Assembly: GCA_033850885.1 (NCBI GenBank) | Contig: JAWWPG010000046.1 | Location: forward strand, 127,543 to 191,542 | Source of the DNA: JAWWPG01 sp033850885 | GTDB lineage: Bacteria > Actinomycetota > Actinomycetes > Propionibacteriales > Nocardioidaceae | DNA: 64,000 bases | Reading direction: 5' to 3' | Shown here: positions 18,128 through 26,535 of the stretch, piece after piece | How the letters are laid out: each line of letters begins with the position of its first letter | Position numbering within the stretch: the first letter of the stretch is position 1 | The notes under the pieces: model-generated | Databases searched by the model: none | Seen by the model: the letters and a program-made list of their open reading frames with translations, nothing else | Told to the model about the DNA's origin: nothing | Made by a program: the position numbers and the translations under genes

Positions 18128-19783
18128 TCATGGCGTGATGGACGTCGCCTCGGAAACCGCATCCCAGCCGCGCTGAACAGCCTCGGCCCGCGACGGCGCC
18201 GCATCCCGCGCCGGCATCTTGTCGAGCATCAGGCTGGCGATCCGCCCAGCCTGAAGAGGAGCCGCGAACGACGTACCGCTCCACACCGCGAACTGTCCCG
18301 TGAAGTCGTCCGGGTCGATGCTCTCGCGGACCCGGCCGTACGCCCGCGTCCGCGCCATCGGCTGGAGGCCGCCTTGCAGCGGCGGCATCGTGCTCAGGAC
18401 CGCAGCCCCGTTCGCATAGGAGCGCACCCAGGGACCCGTGTTGCTGAACAGGGCGACGGTCTTGGTGTTGGGGTTGAGTGCCCCCACCGAAACCACCGGC
18501 ACGCACTCGCCGCTCGGCTGCACCTGACCCTTCCCGTTGGACCAGGGTGCGAATGCAGCCGGGAACAGCGGCCGGGCCGTCGCGTCGTTGCCCGCAGAGC
18601 AGGTGACGACCGTGCCGCACTCGCCGAGGAGCTCGACGAGGTGGTACATCGTCGGGTCGAAAAGATGGTCCTCGGGTGTCTCGTGGTAGTAGCCCATCGA
18701 CATGTTGAGGACGTCGACCGGATGGCCGTCAGGGTCGCCGTCGTAGTAGCGGCGCACCAGCTCGGCGACCTGGGTCAGCCCGTTGACCCAGTCGGACTCG
18801 ACGATCGGCCCACTGGAGTTGACGACCCGCCAGGCCGCGATGTCGGCATCGGGGCACCCCTGGTGGACGAGGCCGGCGATGAAGGTGCCATGGCCGGAGA
18901 GCTCGTCGATCCCACCGTCGAGCGGACCTACCTGGTCACCGCGGTTCTCCGGGTTCGTCGCCGGGTTGGTGTAGCCGATGCGACGACCGTCGATGCCGAT
19001 GTCGGTTCGCACGACCGGGTCGAGCCACGGATGGGACCCGCACCCGGTGTCCAGGATGCCCACGACGGGACGACGACCCGGCAGGTCTGCGTCCGGCCGG
19101 CGCGCAGGTGGTGGACCCACGTAGGCGACGGGCTGTCGACCGCCGCTGCCCGGCACCCCGTACGTCGCGACCGGGTAGCTAGAAGAGGCCGCGAACGGGT
19201 TGGACGAGTCGAAGGGGTTGGACGAGTCGAACGGGTTGGACGAGTCGAACGGTGTCACGAAGAGCACGTGGTCGAGACCCACACCCTGCAGCGAGTCCAC
19301 CCCGAACCGCGCTCGGGCCTGCTGAAGCAGCACCCAGCCGTCGGGGGCGACGGCCGCCTTCTCGGACTTGACCGTGAGCTTGAAGCGGGAGACGCCGAGC
19401 TGACCCTTCGCCCACGACCTGCGCTGCTGCCAGCGGGCCCGCCGCTCCTCTCCCCCGTTCACCCGCGCGGGGCGGAACGATCTGTCGACGCGGACCTCCC
19501 AGTCCAGAGCGCCGGCCACCTCGCGCAGCATGGCCAGCACCTCGCCGCGGTCCCGCAACGCCGAGACCACGAGCCGTGGCCCGACGTACACGGTGGGACG
19601 AGGCGAGACACCGGCGACCGTGATCGCCGTCGCAGGATCGAGCACCCGGCCCTCGACCTGCTGCAGCATCCGCCTCGACGGCGGAGTGGGGTCCCGGTCG
19701 TAACGCGAGCGGTACGAGCCGACCGAACCCGGCCCTGCGGGGCTCCGCCCGCTGCCACCGGTGCCATCAGGAGTCTCGGTCAC
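18128..19783 (-). CDS. Subtilisin-like S8 serine protease
   Basis: A 551-residue protease with the full triad: Asp in VVGILDTGCG (about residue 243), His in SGHGTFIAGL (about 298) and Ser in WSGTSFAAP (about 504). The first 180 residues form an uncharacterised domain. A linker holds three NPFDSS repeats and a diverged fourth (about 178-196). No convincing signal peptide is seen, so it probably acts in the cytoplasm. The GTG at 19783 has AAAGGA upstream; a longer frame to 20233 only shadows the previous gene. It is third in the sigma-unknown-S8-CHAT cassette. Confidence 0.88.
   Translation of the reverse strand: MTETPDGTGGSGRSPAGPGSVGSYRSRYDRDPTPPSRRMLQQVEGRVLDPATAITVAGVSPRPTVYVGPRLVVSALRDRGEVLAMLREVAGALDWEVRVDRSFRPARVNGGEERRARWQQRRSWAKGQLGVSRFKLTVKSEKAAVAPDGWVLLQQARARFGVDSLQGVGLDHVLFVTPFDSSNPFDSSNPFDSSNPFAASSSYPVATYGVPGSGGRQPVAYVGPPPARRPDADLPGRRPVVGILDTGCGSHPWLDPVVRTDIGIDGRRIGYTNPATNPENRGDQVGPLDGGIDELSGHGTFIAGLVHQGCPDADIAAWRVVNSSGPIVESDWVNGLTQVAELVRRYYDGDPDGHPVDVLNMSMGYYHETPEDHLFDPTMYHLVELLGECGTVVTCSAGNDATARPLFPAAFAPWSNGKGQVQPSGECVPVVSVGALNPNTKTVALFSNTGPWVRSYANGAAVLSTMPPLQGGLQPMARTRAYGRVRESIDPDDFTGQFAVWSGTSFAAPLQAGRIASLMLDKMPARDAAPSRAEAVQRGWDAVSEATSITP
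19195..19256 (-). repeat. 18-base tandem repeats encoding an NPFDSS linker
   Basis: Three near-identical 18-base units (encoding NPFDSS) plus a fourth diverged one (NPFAAS) lie in the S8 protease gene between its N-terminal domain and the catalytic domain. They code for a short polar linker. Copy number in such tandem units can change by slippage, always in frame because the unit is 18 bases. Confidence 0.8.
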
Positions 19784-19794
19784 GGCACTGTCCT

Positions 19795-20313
19795 TTACAG
19801 CTCGAAAGTGGGGGTGGCGAAGAGCTCCTGCTCCTCGTTGGGCTGAGACGACTGCTTCGCCACGAACCAGCAACGCGTCGGTCCGCCGGGTAGCTGCGGA
19901 ATCTCGAACCGCCCGTGCGCATCGACGTCGGCCTCCCACGTCCGGGCGGCCTGTTTGACGGTGACCCGCATCTCCCGGGCGGGGGTCACCCAGCCGTCCA
20001 TGCGGCGGGACCCGCCGCCGGTGCCGCTGACCCGCAGCAACAGCGCGAACGACTCGCCCGAGAAGGTGATGGTCACCGCATCGGCGGTGCCGTTCGTGCC
20101 ACGGGCACCCGCGAGCCGGTCGGTGCGCTGCATGAGGTGGAGCAGCTCGTACTCCCTGTCGAGGTCCTCCGTCGCGAGCGCGACGAGGACGTGCTCGACC
20201 AGGTTGGCGGGCATCGGGTCGCGGGCCTCCCACATCGCCGCCAGGTCGCGCCAGAGCTCGGCGTCCTCGTCCGGCTCAGGGACCCGGTCGGAGTCGAACC
20301 TGTCGTCAGTCAT
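19795..20313 (-). CDS. Unknown protein of the sigma/S8/CHAT cassette
   Basis: A 172-residue protein that I do not recognise as a named family. The N-terminal 75 residues are acidic and helical (WRDLAAMWEARDPMPANLVEHVLVALA). The C-terminal part looks like a beta-sandwich (VTITFSGESFALLLRVSG, MRVTVKQAARTWEADVDAHGRFEIPQLPGG). The first half resembles anti-sigma or regulatory proteins in general layout, but no zinc motif or membrane helix is present. Its start overlaps the sigma-factor stop by 8 bases and the S8 gene follows after 11 bases, so it probably links sigma factor and proteases. Confidence 0.7.
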   Translation of the reverse strand: MTDDRFDSDRVPEPDEDAELWRDLAAMWEARDPMPANLVEHVLVALATEDLDREYELLHLMQRTDRLAGARGTNGTADAVTITFSGESFALLLRVSGTGGGSRRMDGWVTPAREMRVTVKQAARTWEADVDAHGRFEIPQLPGGPTRCWFVAKQSSQPNEEQELFATPTFEL

Positions 20314-20965
20314 CAGCCATCTCCCGACTCTCTCCTGCCAGCAGAGCCTTCAGCTTTGCCAGGCATCGTCCACGGGTGGGCCCAATGCTGCCCACGGGTA
20401 TCTGCAGGTCCGCTGCCAAGCCTCGGTAGTCGGGCCTGTCCTCGAACGCGACAATGCGCATCAGTCGCTGGCAGCGTTCCGAGAGCTGGCGAACACATGC
20501 CCAGAGCCGGTCACGATCGTCGTCGGCGAGGGCGGCCGACTCTGCCGAAGGCTGCGTGGGCAGCTCCCACTCGAGGACCTCGTCGGCCACGGCGGCGATC
20601 CTGGACCCGGCCTTGGCGACCCGCCACGCCTCGCGCCGCGCGGTGGTGGTCAGCCAGGCGGCCACCGCCTGCGGCTCGGCTATCGACTCCTGGCGACGTA
20701 CGAAGGTGAGCCACGTCGTCTGGACGACGTCCTGGGCGCGCTCGCTGTCGAGGCCGTGCGCGCGTACGACCTGCCAGAGCACCGGCGACAGGCCACGCAC
20801 CATGTCGTCGAGACCCTGGGAGTCGCCGGCGCGCCAGCGGCGGAAGTGGTCGGCGGCGTCCGTCCAGACGCGGGCAGCCCCGGAGGACGACGTGGCGTCA
20901 CTCGCCATCGTCACCCGCACGGTCTCGGGGTCCGTCACAGTCTCGACGTCTGTAAACCAGCTCAC
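20306..20965 (-). CDS. ECF-type RNA polymerase sigma factor
   Basis: A 219-residue sigma-70-family protein. Region 2 is at about residues 45-105 (LWQVVRAHGLDSERAQDVVQTTWLTFVRR). Region 4 is at about 150-210 (LSERCQRLMRIVAFEDRPDYRGLAADLQIPVGSIGPTRGRCLAKL). It heads the cassette with the unknown protein, S8 protease and CHAT protein, which it most likely controls. No typical membrane anti-sigma gene is next to it. MASDATSS within the first 20 residues gives an alternative start. Confidence 0.85.
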   Translation of the reverse strand: MSWFTDVETVTDPETVRVTMASDATSSSGAARVWTDAADHFRRWRAGDSQGLDDMVRGLSPVLWQVVRAHGLDSERAQDVVQTTWLTFVRRQESIAEPQAVAAWLTTTARREAWRVAKAGSRIAAVADEVLEWELPTQPSAESAALADDDRDRLWACVRQLSERCQRLMRIVAFEDRPDYRGLAADLQIPVGSIGPTRGRCLAKLKALLAGESREMADD

Positions 20966-20993
20966 ATCTGCAAGGAGTCACGGCTACCGGTCT

Positions 20994-21030
20994 TGATACG
21001 TCAGGAGAAAACTCGGCAATGGACGTATCA
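20994..21030. promoter_or_regulatory. 9-base inverted repeat between the membrane-protein gene and the sigma gene
   Basis: TGATACGTC (20994-21002) and GACGTATCA (21022-21030) are perfect inverted copies 19 bases apart. The pair sits 19 bases past the stop of the membrane-protein gene and 29 bases before the sigma start. It could be a terminator for the upstream genes or an operator/promoter element for the sigma cassette. The long spacer makes a simple intrinsic terminator less convincing. Confidence 0.4.
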
Positions 21031-21048
21031 GCGTAGCGAGCGGACACC

Positions 21049-22449
21049 TCATCCGGGGTGATCTGGGGATAGTTCGTGGTTCATCGCTGTGGTGGCGGGT
21101 ACGCCGGGCCGGGGCCCCTCTCCGAGCAGGACGGACGCTCCGGCGCAGGCGAGCACCGCAAGCGCGAACGTGAGGCCGAGCAGGACGCGTCCGGCGGCAC
21201 GGGCGTCCGAGGCCCGGCTGGTCACCGCTGCCCCCACCGCCCAGGTGAGCGGTGCCGCTCCCAGGAGGGAGAGGAGTAGCGCCGTCAGCCCGGCCATCGA
21301 GACGTAGCGGACGGCGATCCGGTCCGCGGCGGCCGCCCGCAGCCCGCCTGCGCAGGCGGCCGCGACGCCGGCCGCGAAGGGCGCCGCGGCGGCGCACATC
21401 AGCCACTGGTTGGCCGGCATCACCCACCCCCCGGCGGCGCCGAGCGCCATCACCGCAAGCCCGGTCGTGATGGAGCCTCGCGGACGCCACCAGGCCACGC
21501 CCACCCCGGCGAGTGCGCCCACCGCTAGCGTCAGCCCCACCCGCGTCGACAAGGGGCCTGAGGCGTGCGCCGGCACCAGAACGAGCAGCTGCAGGCAGGG
21601 CGGGCCGCAGGACAGGGCTACCACAACCGCCAGGTACGCCGGCCGTGCCCAGGCCACCGGCATCAACCAGCCACAGCCGAGGAGACCTCCCACGGTGACA
21701 GCGGTGGTGAGGAGGACGACCGGCCGCACCCAGGAGGTGCCCGGATCCGGCTGGAAGCCGAGAAGCAGCACGATGCTACCGACGCCGACGACGAGGAACC
21801 CGAGCGCGGCCCAGGCGTTCTGCCACAGGTCGCCCGCCGGGTTGGGCGGTCGAGCCGGCTCCTGCAGCATGGTCAGGACGGCCCAGACCAGCGAGATGGC
21901 GGCGACGGCAGCCAGTGCCCACCCGGGGGGATGCACCCCGAGCCGGGTCCCGCCATGCCCCCGGGGCCGAGACACCAGCCACGCGAGCGCCACCCATCCA
22001 CCCGCCATGGGCAGTGTCCAGCCGGCCAACGTGGCTCGCGCCCACGGAGCGGGCAGGTCGTCCACCATGCACAGAGCGGAGGTGACGAGCGCGCCGACGG
22101 CAACCGCCTGCGTCAACAAGGCCAGCTCCAGCTGAGGGCTGCTGGTGACGTCCCGGGAGAGCGCCAGCCCGAGGAGCGCCGCGACGGTGCCGAGCGCCAG
22201 CGGCGGTGCCGGGCCGACGCGGACGCTCACCACCAGCGTCACCGCGCCAACGGCAAGGGCCAGCACGACCGCGACACCTGCCCAACCGGGCAGCCGGCTG
22301 TCGACGACACTCAGCGTTGGCGAGCCGGCCACCGTGTCCGGGATCGTCACCAGACAGCACAGCGCCAGACTCGAGGCGAGGAAGGCGACGGCGGGAGCCA
22401 GCAGCAGCCTCGCCGGCTCGGCCCGTCGTATCGCGGGCGGCGCCGGCAC
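21049..22449 (-). CDS. Polytopic membrane protein of unknown function
   Basis: A 466-residue protein rich in Leu/Ala/Val/Gly with roughly twelve hydrophobic helices and few charged residues, starting with a membrane segment near residue 12. No transporter signature or catalytic motif is recognised. The GTG start at 22449 lies one base after the rnj stop, which suggests co-translation with rnj. Confidence 0.7.
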   Translation of the reverse strand: MPAPPAIRRAEPARLLLAPAVAFLASSLALCCLVTIPDTVAGSPTLSVVDSRLPGWAGVAVVLALAVGAVTLVVSVRVGPAPPLALGTVAALLGLALSRDVTSSPQLELALLTQAVAVGALVTSALCMVDDLPAPWARATLAGWTLPMAGGWVALAWLVSRPRGHGGTRLGVHPPGWALAAVAAISLVWAVLTMLQEPARPPNPAGDLWQNAWAALGFLVVGVGSIVLLLGFQPDPGTSWVRPVVLLTTAVTVGGLLGCGWLMPVAWARPAYLAVVVALSCGPPCLQLLVLVPAHASGPLSTRVGLTLAVGALAGVGVAWWRPRGSITTGLAVMALGAAGGWVMPANQWLMCAAAAPFAAGVAAACAGGLRAAAADRIAVRYVSMAGLTALLLSLLGAAPLTWAVGAAVTSRASDARAAGRVLLGLTFALAVLACAGASVLLGEGPRPGVPATTAMNHELSPDHPG

Positions 22450-22450
22450 G

Positions 22451-24142
22451 TCAGGCCTCGAGGACGACCGGGATGATCATCGGTCGCCGCCGGTGCGCCG
22501 AGTTCACCCAGCGGCCGGCCGTGCGACGTACGACCTGGTGCAGCTGGTAGATGTCGGAGTTGCCGTCCTGGACCGCGGCCATCAGCGCGGACGCCACCAG
22601 GGGCCGGAGCTCGTCGAAGACCCGCTCGTCCTCGGCGAAGCCGCGAGCATGGATCTCCGGCCCCGCGATGATCTTGCCCGAGTCGGAGTCGAGCACGACC
22701 ATCACGCTGATGAAGCCTTCCTCGCCGAGGATCCGGCGGTCCTTCAGCTCGCTCTCCGTGATGTCGCCCACCGACGAACCGTCGACGAAGACGAACCCAC
22801 AGTCGATCCGGCCCGCGATCTGGGCCACGCCGTCCACGAGGTCGACGACGACACCGTCCTCGGCGAGCAGGGCCCGACGACGCGGTACGCCGGTCATCAC
22901 CGCCAGCTCGGCGTTGGCGACCATGTGCCGCACCTCGCCGTGGACCGGCAGCACGTTGCGGGGACGCACGAGGTTGTAGCAGTACAGCAGCTCACCCGCG
23001 CTGGCGTGCCCGGAGACGTGGACCAGAGCGTTGCCTCGGTGGACGACGGTGGCCCCGAGCCGGGTGAGCCCGTTCATGACGCGGAAGACTGAGCTCTCGT
23101 TGCCCGGGATCAGGCTCGACGCGAGCACCACGGTGTCACCGGGTTCGATGGCGATCCGGTCGTGGTTGCGGGCCGCTATCCGAGAGAGGGCGGACATCGG
23201 CTCGCCCTGCGAGCCGGTCGAGATCACCACGACATCTTCCGGTCGGTAGTCCTTGAGGTTGTTGAGCTCGATGAGCGTGTCGGGCGGCACCTTCAGGTAT
23301 CCGAGGTCGCGGGCGATGGCCATGTTGCGAAGCATCGAGCGGCCGACGTAGACGACCTTGCGGCCCACTTCGACCGCTGCGTCCATCACCTGCTGGACCC
23401 GATGGACGTGGGAGGCGAAGCAGGCCACGATGATGCGCTGCTTGCTGGTGGCGAACACGCGCTGGAGGACCGGCCCGATCTCACGCTCGGACGTCGTGAA
23501 CCCCGGCACCTCGGCGTTCGTGGAGTCGACGAGGAACAGGTCGACCCCCTCCTCCCCCAGCCGGGCGAAGGCACGCAGGTCGGTGATCCGGCCGTCCAGC
23601 GGAAGCTGGTCCATCTTGAAGTCCCCGGTGTGCAGCAGCATCCCCGCCCGGGTCCGTACGGCGACGGCGAGCGCGTCCGGGATCGAGTGGTTGACCGCCA
23701 GGAACTCGAGGTCGAACGGTCCGAACGTGAGCCGCTGGCCCTCGGAGACCTCGAACTTCGGTGACCTGGTCTGCCGGTGCTCGCGCAGCTTCGCCTCGAG
23801 GAGCGCCAGGGTGAGCTTCGAGCCCACCAGCGGGATGTCGGGACGTTCGCGGAGCAGGTAGGGCACGGCACCGATGTGGTCCTCGTGCCCATGGGTCAGG
23901 ACGACGGCCTCGACGGCGCCGAGACGGTCGCGGATCGCGGTGAAGTCCGGCAGGATCAGGTCGACCCCCGGCTGGCTCTCGTCGGGGAACAGCACGCCGC
24001 AGTCGATGACGAGCAGCCGTCCCGCGTGCTCGAGCACCGCCATGTTGCGGCCGATCTCGCCCAGGCCCCCCAACGCGACGACCCGCAGGGCGTTCTTGTG
24101 CAACGGCGGCGGGGGGCCGAGGCGGGAGTAGAGATGGCTCAT
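22451..24142 (-). CDS. rnj: Ribonuclease J
   Basis: A 563-residue metallo-beta-lactamase/beta-CASP ribonuclease. The zinc motif THGHEDHIG is near residue 82, followed by NHSIPDALAV, LLHTGDFKMD and VHVSGHASAGEL. RNase J degrades and matures RNA by endo- and 5' exonuclease action. The start overlaps the dapA stop by 4 bases. dapA-rnj is a conserved actinobacterial pair. Confidence 0.95.
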   Translation of the reverse strand: MSHLYSRLGPPPPLHKNALRVVALGGLGEIGRNMAVLEHAGRLLVIDCGVLFPDESQPGVDLILPDFTAIRDRLGAVEAVVLTHGHEDHIGAVPYLLRERPDIPLVGSKLTLALLEAKLREHRQTRSPKFEVSEGQRLTFGPFDLEFLAVNHSIPDALAVAVRTRAGMLLHTGDFKMDQLPLDGRITDLRAFARLGEEGVDLFLVDSTNAEVPGFTTSEREIGPVLQRVFATSKQRIIVACFASHVHRVQQVMDAAVEVGRKVVYVGRSMLRNMAIARDLGYLKVPPDTLIELNNLKDYRPEDVVVISTGSQGEPMSALSRIAARNHDRIAIEPGDTVVLASSLIPGNESSVFRVMNGLTRLGATVVHRGNALVHVSGHASAGELLYCYNLVRPRNVLPVHGEVRHMVANAELAVMTGVPRRRALLAEDGVVVDLVDGVAQIAGRIDCGFVFVDGSSVGDITESELKDRRILGEEGFISVMVVLDSDSGKIIAGPEIHARGFAEDERVFDELRPLVASALMAAVQDGNSDIYQLHQVVRRTAGRWVNSAHRRRPMIIPVVLEA

Positions 24143-25053
24143 GCCGCGGTGTCCTCCAAGAGTCCTGCGTCGATGAGGTCGCGTCGCAGCTCGAGAAGCT
24201 GCTGGTCGGTCGCCGGGACCAGGGGCGACCGCACGACCCGGTTGCCGAGGTGGCCCTGCAGCTCGAGGGCCGCCTTGACCATGATCGCGCCCTGGGTGCG
24301 GGTCATGATCGCCGCCACCGCCGGCAGCAGCGACCTGTCGATCGTTCGGGCGGTGTCCAGGTCACCACGCTCGACGGCCTTGACGAGATCCCGGTAGCGC
24401 AGTCCCGCGAGGTGGCCGACCACGGAGACGATGCCCACGGCGCCCAGCGCCAGCCACTCGAGGTTCAGCGTGTCGTCACCGCTGTAGAGCACCAGGTCGG
24501 TCGAAGCCAACAGCCAGCTCCCGGCGTACAGGTCGCCGCTCGCCTCCTTGACGGCAACGATCCGCTCGTGCTCGGCCAGCGCGGCGAGCGTGACGGCGGC
24601 GAGCTTGGTGCCGGTCCGGCCGGGGATGTCGTACAGCATCATCGGGAGACCGGAGGCGTCGGCGACAGCCCGGAAGTGCGCCAGGATCCCGGCCTGGGGC
24701 GGCTTGCTGTAGTAGGGCGTGACGGCGAGCAGCCCGTGGGCACCCGCCGCCTCGGCCGCCTTGGCGAGCTCGATCGAGTGCGCGGTGTCGTTCGTCCCGA
24801 CCCCGGCGACCACGTGGGCGCGGTCTCCGACGGCTCCCACCACTGCGCGCAGGAGCATGTCCTGCTCCGCGTCGCTCAGGGTCGGGCTCTCCCCCGTCGT
24901 ACCGCAGATCACCAGGCCGTCGTGCCCGCAGTCGTCCACCAGGTGCGCGGCGAGGCCGGCCGCGGCGTCGCTGTCGAGCCGTCCCGCGGCGTCGAAAGGG
25001 GTGACCATCGCACTGAGCACGCGCCCGAAAGGCGCAGTCGTCACGGGGCTCAT
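24139..25053 (-). CDS. dapA: 4-hydroxy-tetrahydrodipicolinate synthase
   Basis: A 304-residue aldolase-type enzyme for lysine and diaminopimelate synthesis. Motifs present: GTTGESPTLS, VVAGVGTNDT, the catalytic tyrosine in TPYYSKPP and the Schiff-base lysine in AVKEASGDL. Length is normal. It follows folA by 49 bases and overlaps rnj. Confidence 0.95.
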   Translation of the reverse strand: MSPVTTAPFGRVLSAMVTPFDAAGRLDSDAAAGLAAHLVDDCGHDGLVICGTTGESPTLSDAEQDMLLRAVVGAVGDRAHVVAGVGTNDTAHSIELAKAAEAAGAHGLLAVTPYYSKPPQAGILAHFRAVADASGLPMMLYDIPGRTGTKLAAVTLAALAEHERIVAVKEASGDLYAGSWLLASTDLVLYSGDDTLNLEWLALGAVGIVSVVGHLAGLRYRDLVKAVERGDLDTARTIDRSLLPAVAAIMTRTQGAIMVKAALELQGHLGNRVVRSPLVPATDQQLLELRRDLIDAGLLEDTAA

Positions 25054-25102
25054 TCGTGAAGGTTACCGTTCAGCGCGTGCTCCGCCAGGCGTGCCGCTCG
25101 GG

Positions 25103-25609
25103 TCAGCTCGCGGGCTTCTTCCCATCCGTCCGTCTCCGGTATGTCGACCAGGCCCCACCGTCGAACTCCTTTCGGTCCACCTCGTCCCACGCGGACCAGT
25201 CAACGTCGGGAAAGTACGTGTCGCCTGCCGGGTCGGCATCCACCCACGTGACCAGCAGCCGGTCGGCCAACGGCAGCGCCTCCGCGTACACCTGAGCTCC
25301 GCCCTGGATGAACGTCTCACTGCCCAGCCGGCCGGCTTCGCGGAGCGCCTCCTCGAGGCTGGTCGCGACGACCAGCCCAGCCGGCCGCTCGGTCGCCTCC
25401 GGCCAGCCCCCGTTGCGGGTGACCACGATCGTCGTGCGCCCCGGCAACGGGCGGCCGATCGACTCGTACGTGAGCCGGCCCATCACCAGCACGTGACCCA
25501 TCGTCAGCTGCCGGAAGCGCGTCATGTCGTCGGGTAGGTGCCACGGGATGGCGCCGCCCCGGCCGATGACCCCGTTCCGCGCCACGGCCGCCATGATCGT
25601 GACCGTCAT
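25103..25609 (-). CDS. folA: Dihydrofolate reductase
   Basis: A 168-residue enzyme reducing dihydrofolate to tetrahydrofolate with NADPH. VARNGVIGRGGAIPWHLPDD and MGRLTYESIGRPLPGR are the conserved DHFR motifs, with FIQGGAQVY later. The ATG at 25609 overlaps the thyA stop (ATGA). thyA and folA cooperate: ThyA makes dihydrofolate and FolA recycles it. A frame reaching 26005 is only a shadow over thyA. Confidence 0.95.
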   Translation of the reverse strand: MTVTIMAAVARNGVIGRGGAIPWHLPDDMTRFRQLTMGHVLVMGRLTYESIGRPLPGRTTIVVTRNGGWPEATERPAGLVVATSLEEALREAGRLGSETFIQGGAQVYAEALPLADRLLVTWVDADPAGDTYFPDVDWSAWDEVDRKEFDGGAWSTYRRRTDGKKPAS

Positions 25610-26400
25610 ACCGCGATCGGCGCCTTGATTCCCGGGTAGGGGTCGTACCCCGTCACGACGATGTCGTCGAGGTCGAAGCCGTCGATGTCCTGGACCCTCG
25701 GGTCCAGCTCGAGTCGCGGCAGCGGACGAGGCTCGCGGCCGAGCTGCAGGCGCGCCTGGTCGAGGTGGTTGAGGTAGAGGTGGGCGTCTCCGAACGTGTG
25801 GACGAAGTCGCCGACACGCAGTCCGGTCACCTGCGCGACCATGTGGGTGAGCAGGGCGTACGACGCGATGTTGAACGGCACGCCGAGGAACACGTCCGCC
25901 GAGCGCTGGTAGAGCTGGCAGGACAGCCTGCCGTCGACCACGTAGAACTGGAAGAACGCGTGGCAGGGGGCGAGCGCCATCGCCGACAGGTCCGCGACGT
26001 TCCACGCGCTGACCAGGTGCCGTCGGGAGTCAGGGTTGTCTGCGATGGCCTTCACGACGCCGCGGATCTGGTCGATGTGCTCGCCGGACGGCGTGGGCCA
26101 GCTGCGCCACTGGTAGCCGTAGACGGGTCCGAGGTCGCCGTGCTCGTCCGCCCACTCGTCCCAGATGTGGATGCCGTGCTCCCGGAGCCAGCCGATGTTG
26201 GTGTCGCCGCGCAGGAACCAGAGCAGCTCGCCGAAGACGGACCGCAGGTGCACCTTCTTGGTGGTCACCAGCGGGAACCCGGCGGCCAGGTCGAAGCGCA
26301 TCTGGTGACCGAAGACGCTCAGCGTGCCGGTCCCGGTGCGATCGGACTTCTCGCTGCCCTCGTCGAGGACCCGCCGCATCAGGTCGAGGTACTGCCGCAT
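25606..26400 (-). CDS. thyA: Thymidylate synthase
   Basis: A 264-residue classical ThyA making dTMP from dUMP. The catalytic cysteine is in ALAPCHAFFQFYV, and SGEHIDQI, RRHLVSAWN, LYQRSADVFLGVPFNIASYALL and FGDAHLY-type motifs are all present. It heads the thyA-folA-dapA-rnj gene run. Confidence 0.96.
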   Translation of the reverse strand: MRQYLDLMRRVLDEGSEKSDRTGTGTLSVFGHQMRFDLAAGFPLVTTKKVHLRSVFGELLWFLRGDTNIGWLREHGIHIWDEWADEHGDLGPVYGYQWRSWPTPSGEHIDQIRGVVKAIADNPDSRRHLVSAWNVADLSAMALAPCHAFFQFYVVDGRLSCQLYQRSADVFLGVPFNIASYALLTHMVAQVTGLRVGDFVHTFGDAHLYLNHLDQARLQLGREPRPLPRLELDPRVQDIDGFDLDDIVVTGYDPYPGIKAPIAV

Positions 26401-26535
26401 TCGCCGACCCTAACAGCGGGCGACCCCACTTCATGGCAAGCGTGAGCACCGTGGGCCCGGGACGGCGACGAGGCTGCTCGCGCTGACAAGGGGATGAGTC
26501 GGCCGTCGTCGTCGACGCGCTGACGGCGGGCTCGG

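Noticed and set aside
19795..20233. Extending the S8 protease upstream to 20233
   Set aside because: That stretch is the shadow of the unknown-protein gene; the GTG at 19783 has a ribosome-binding site.
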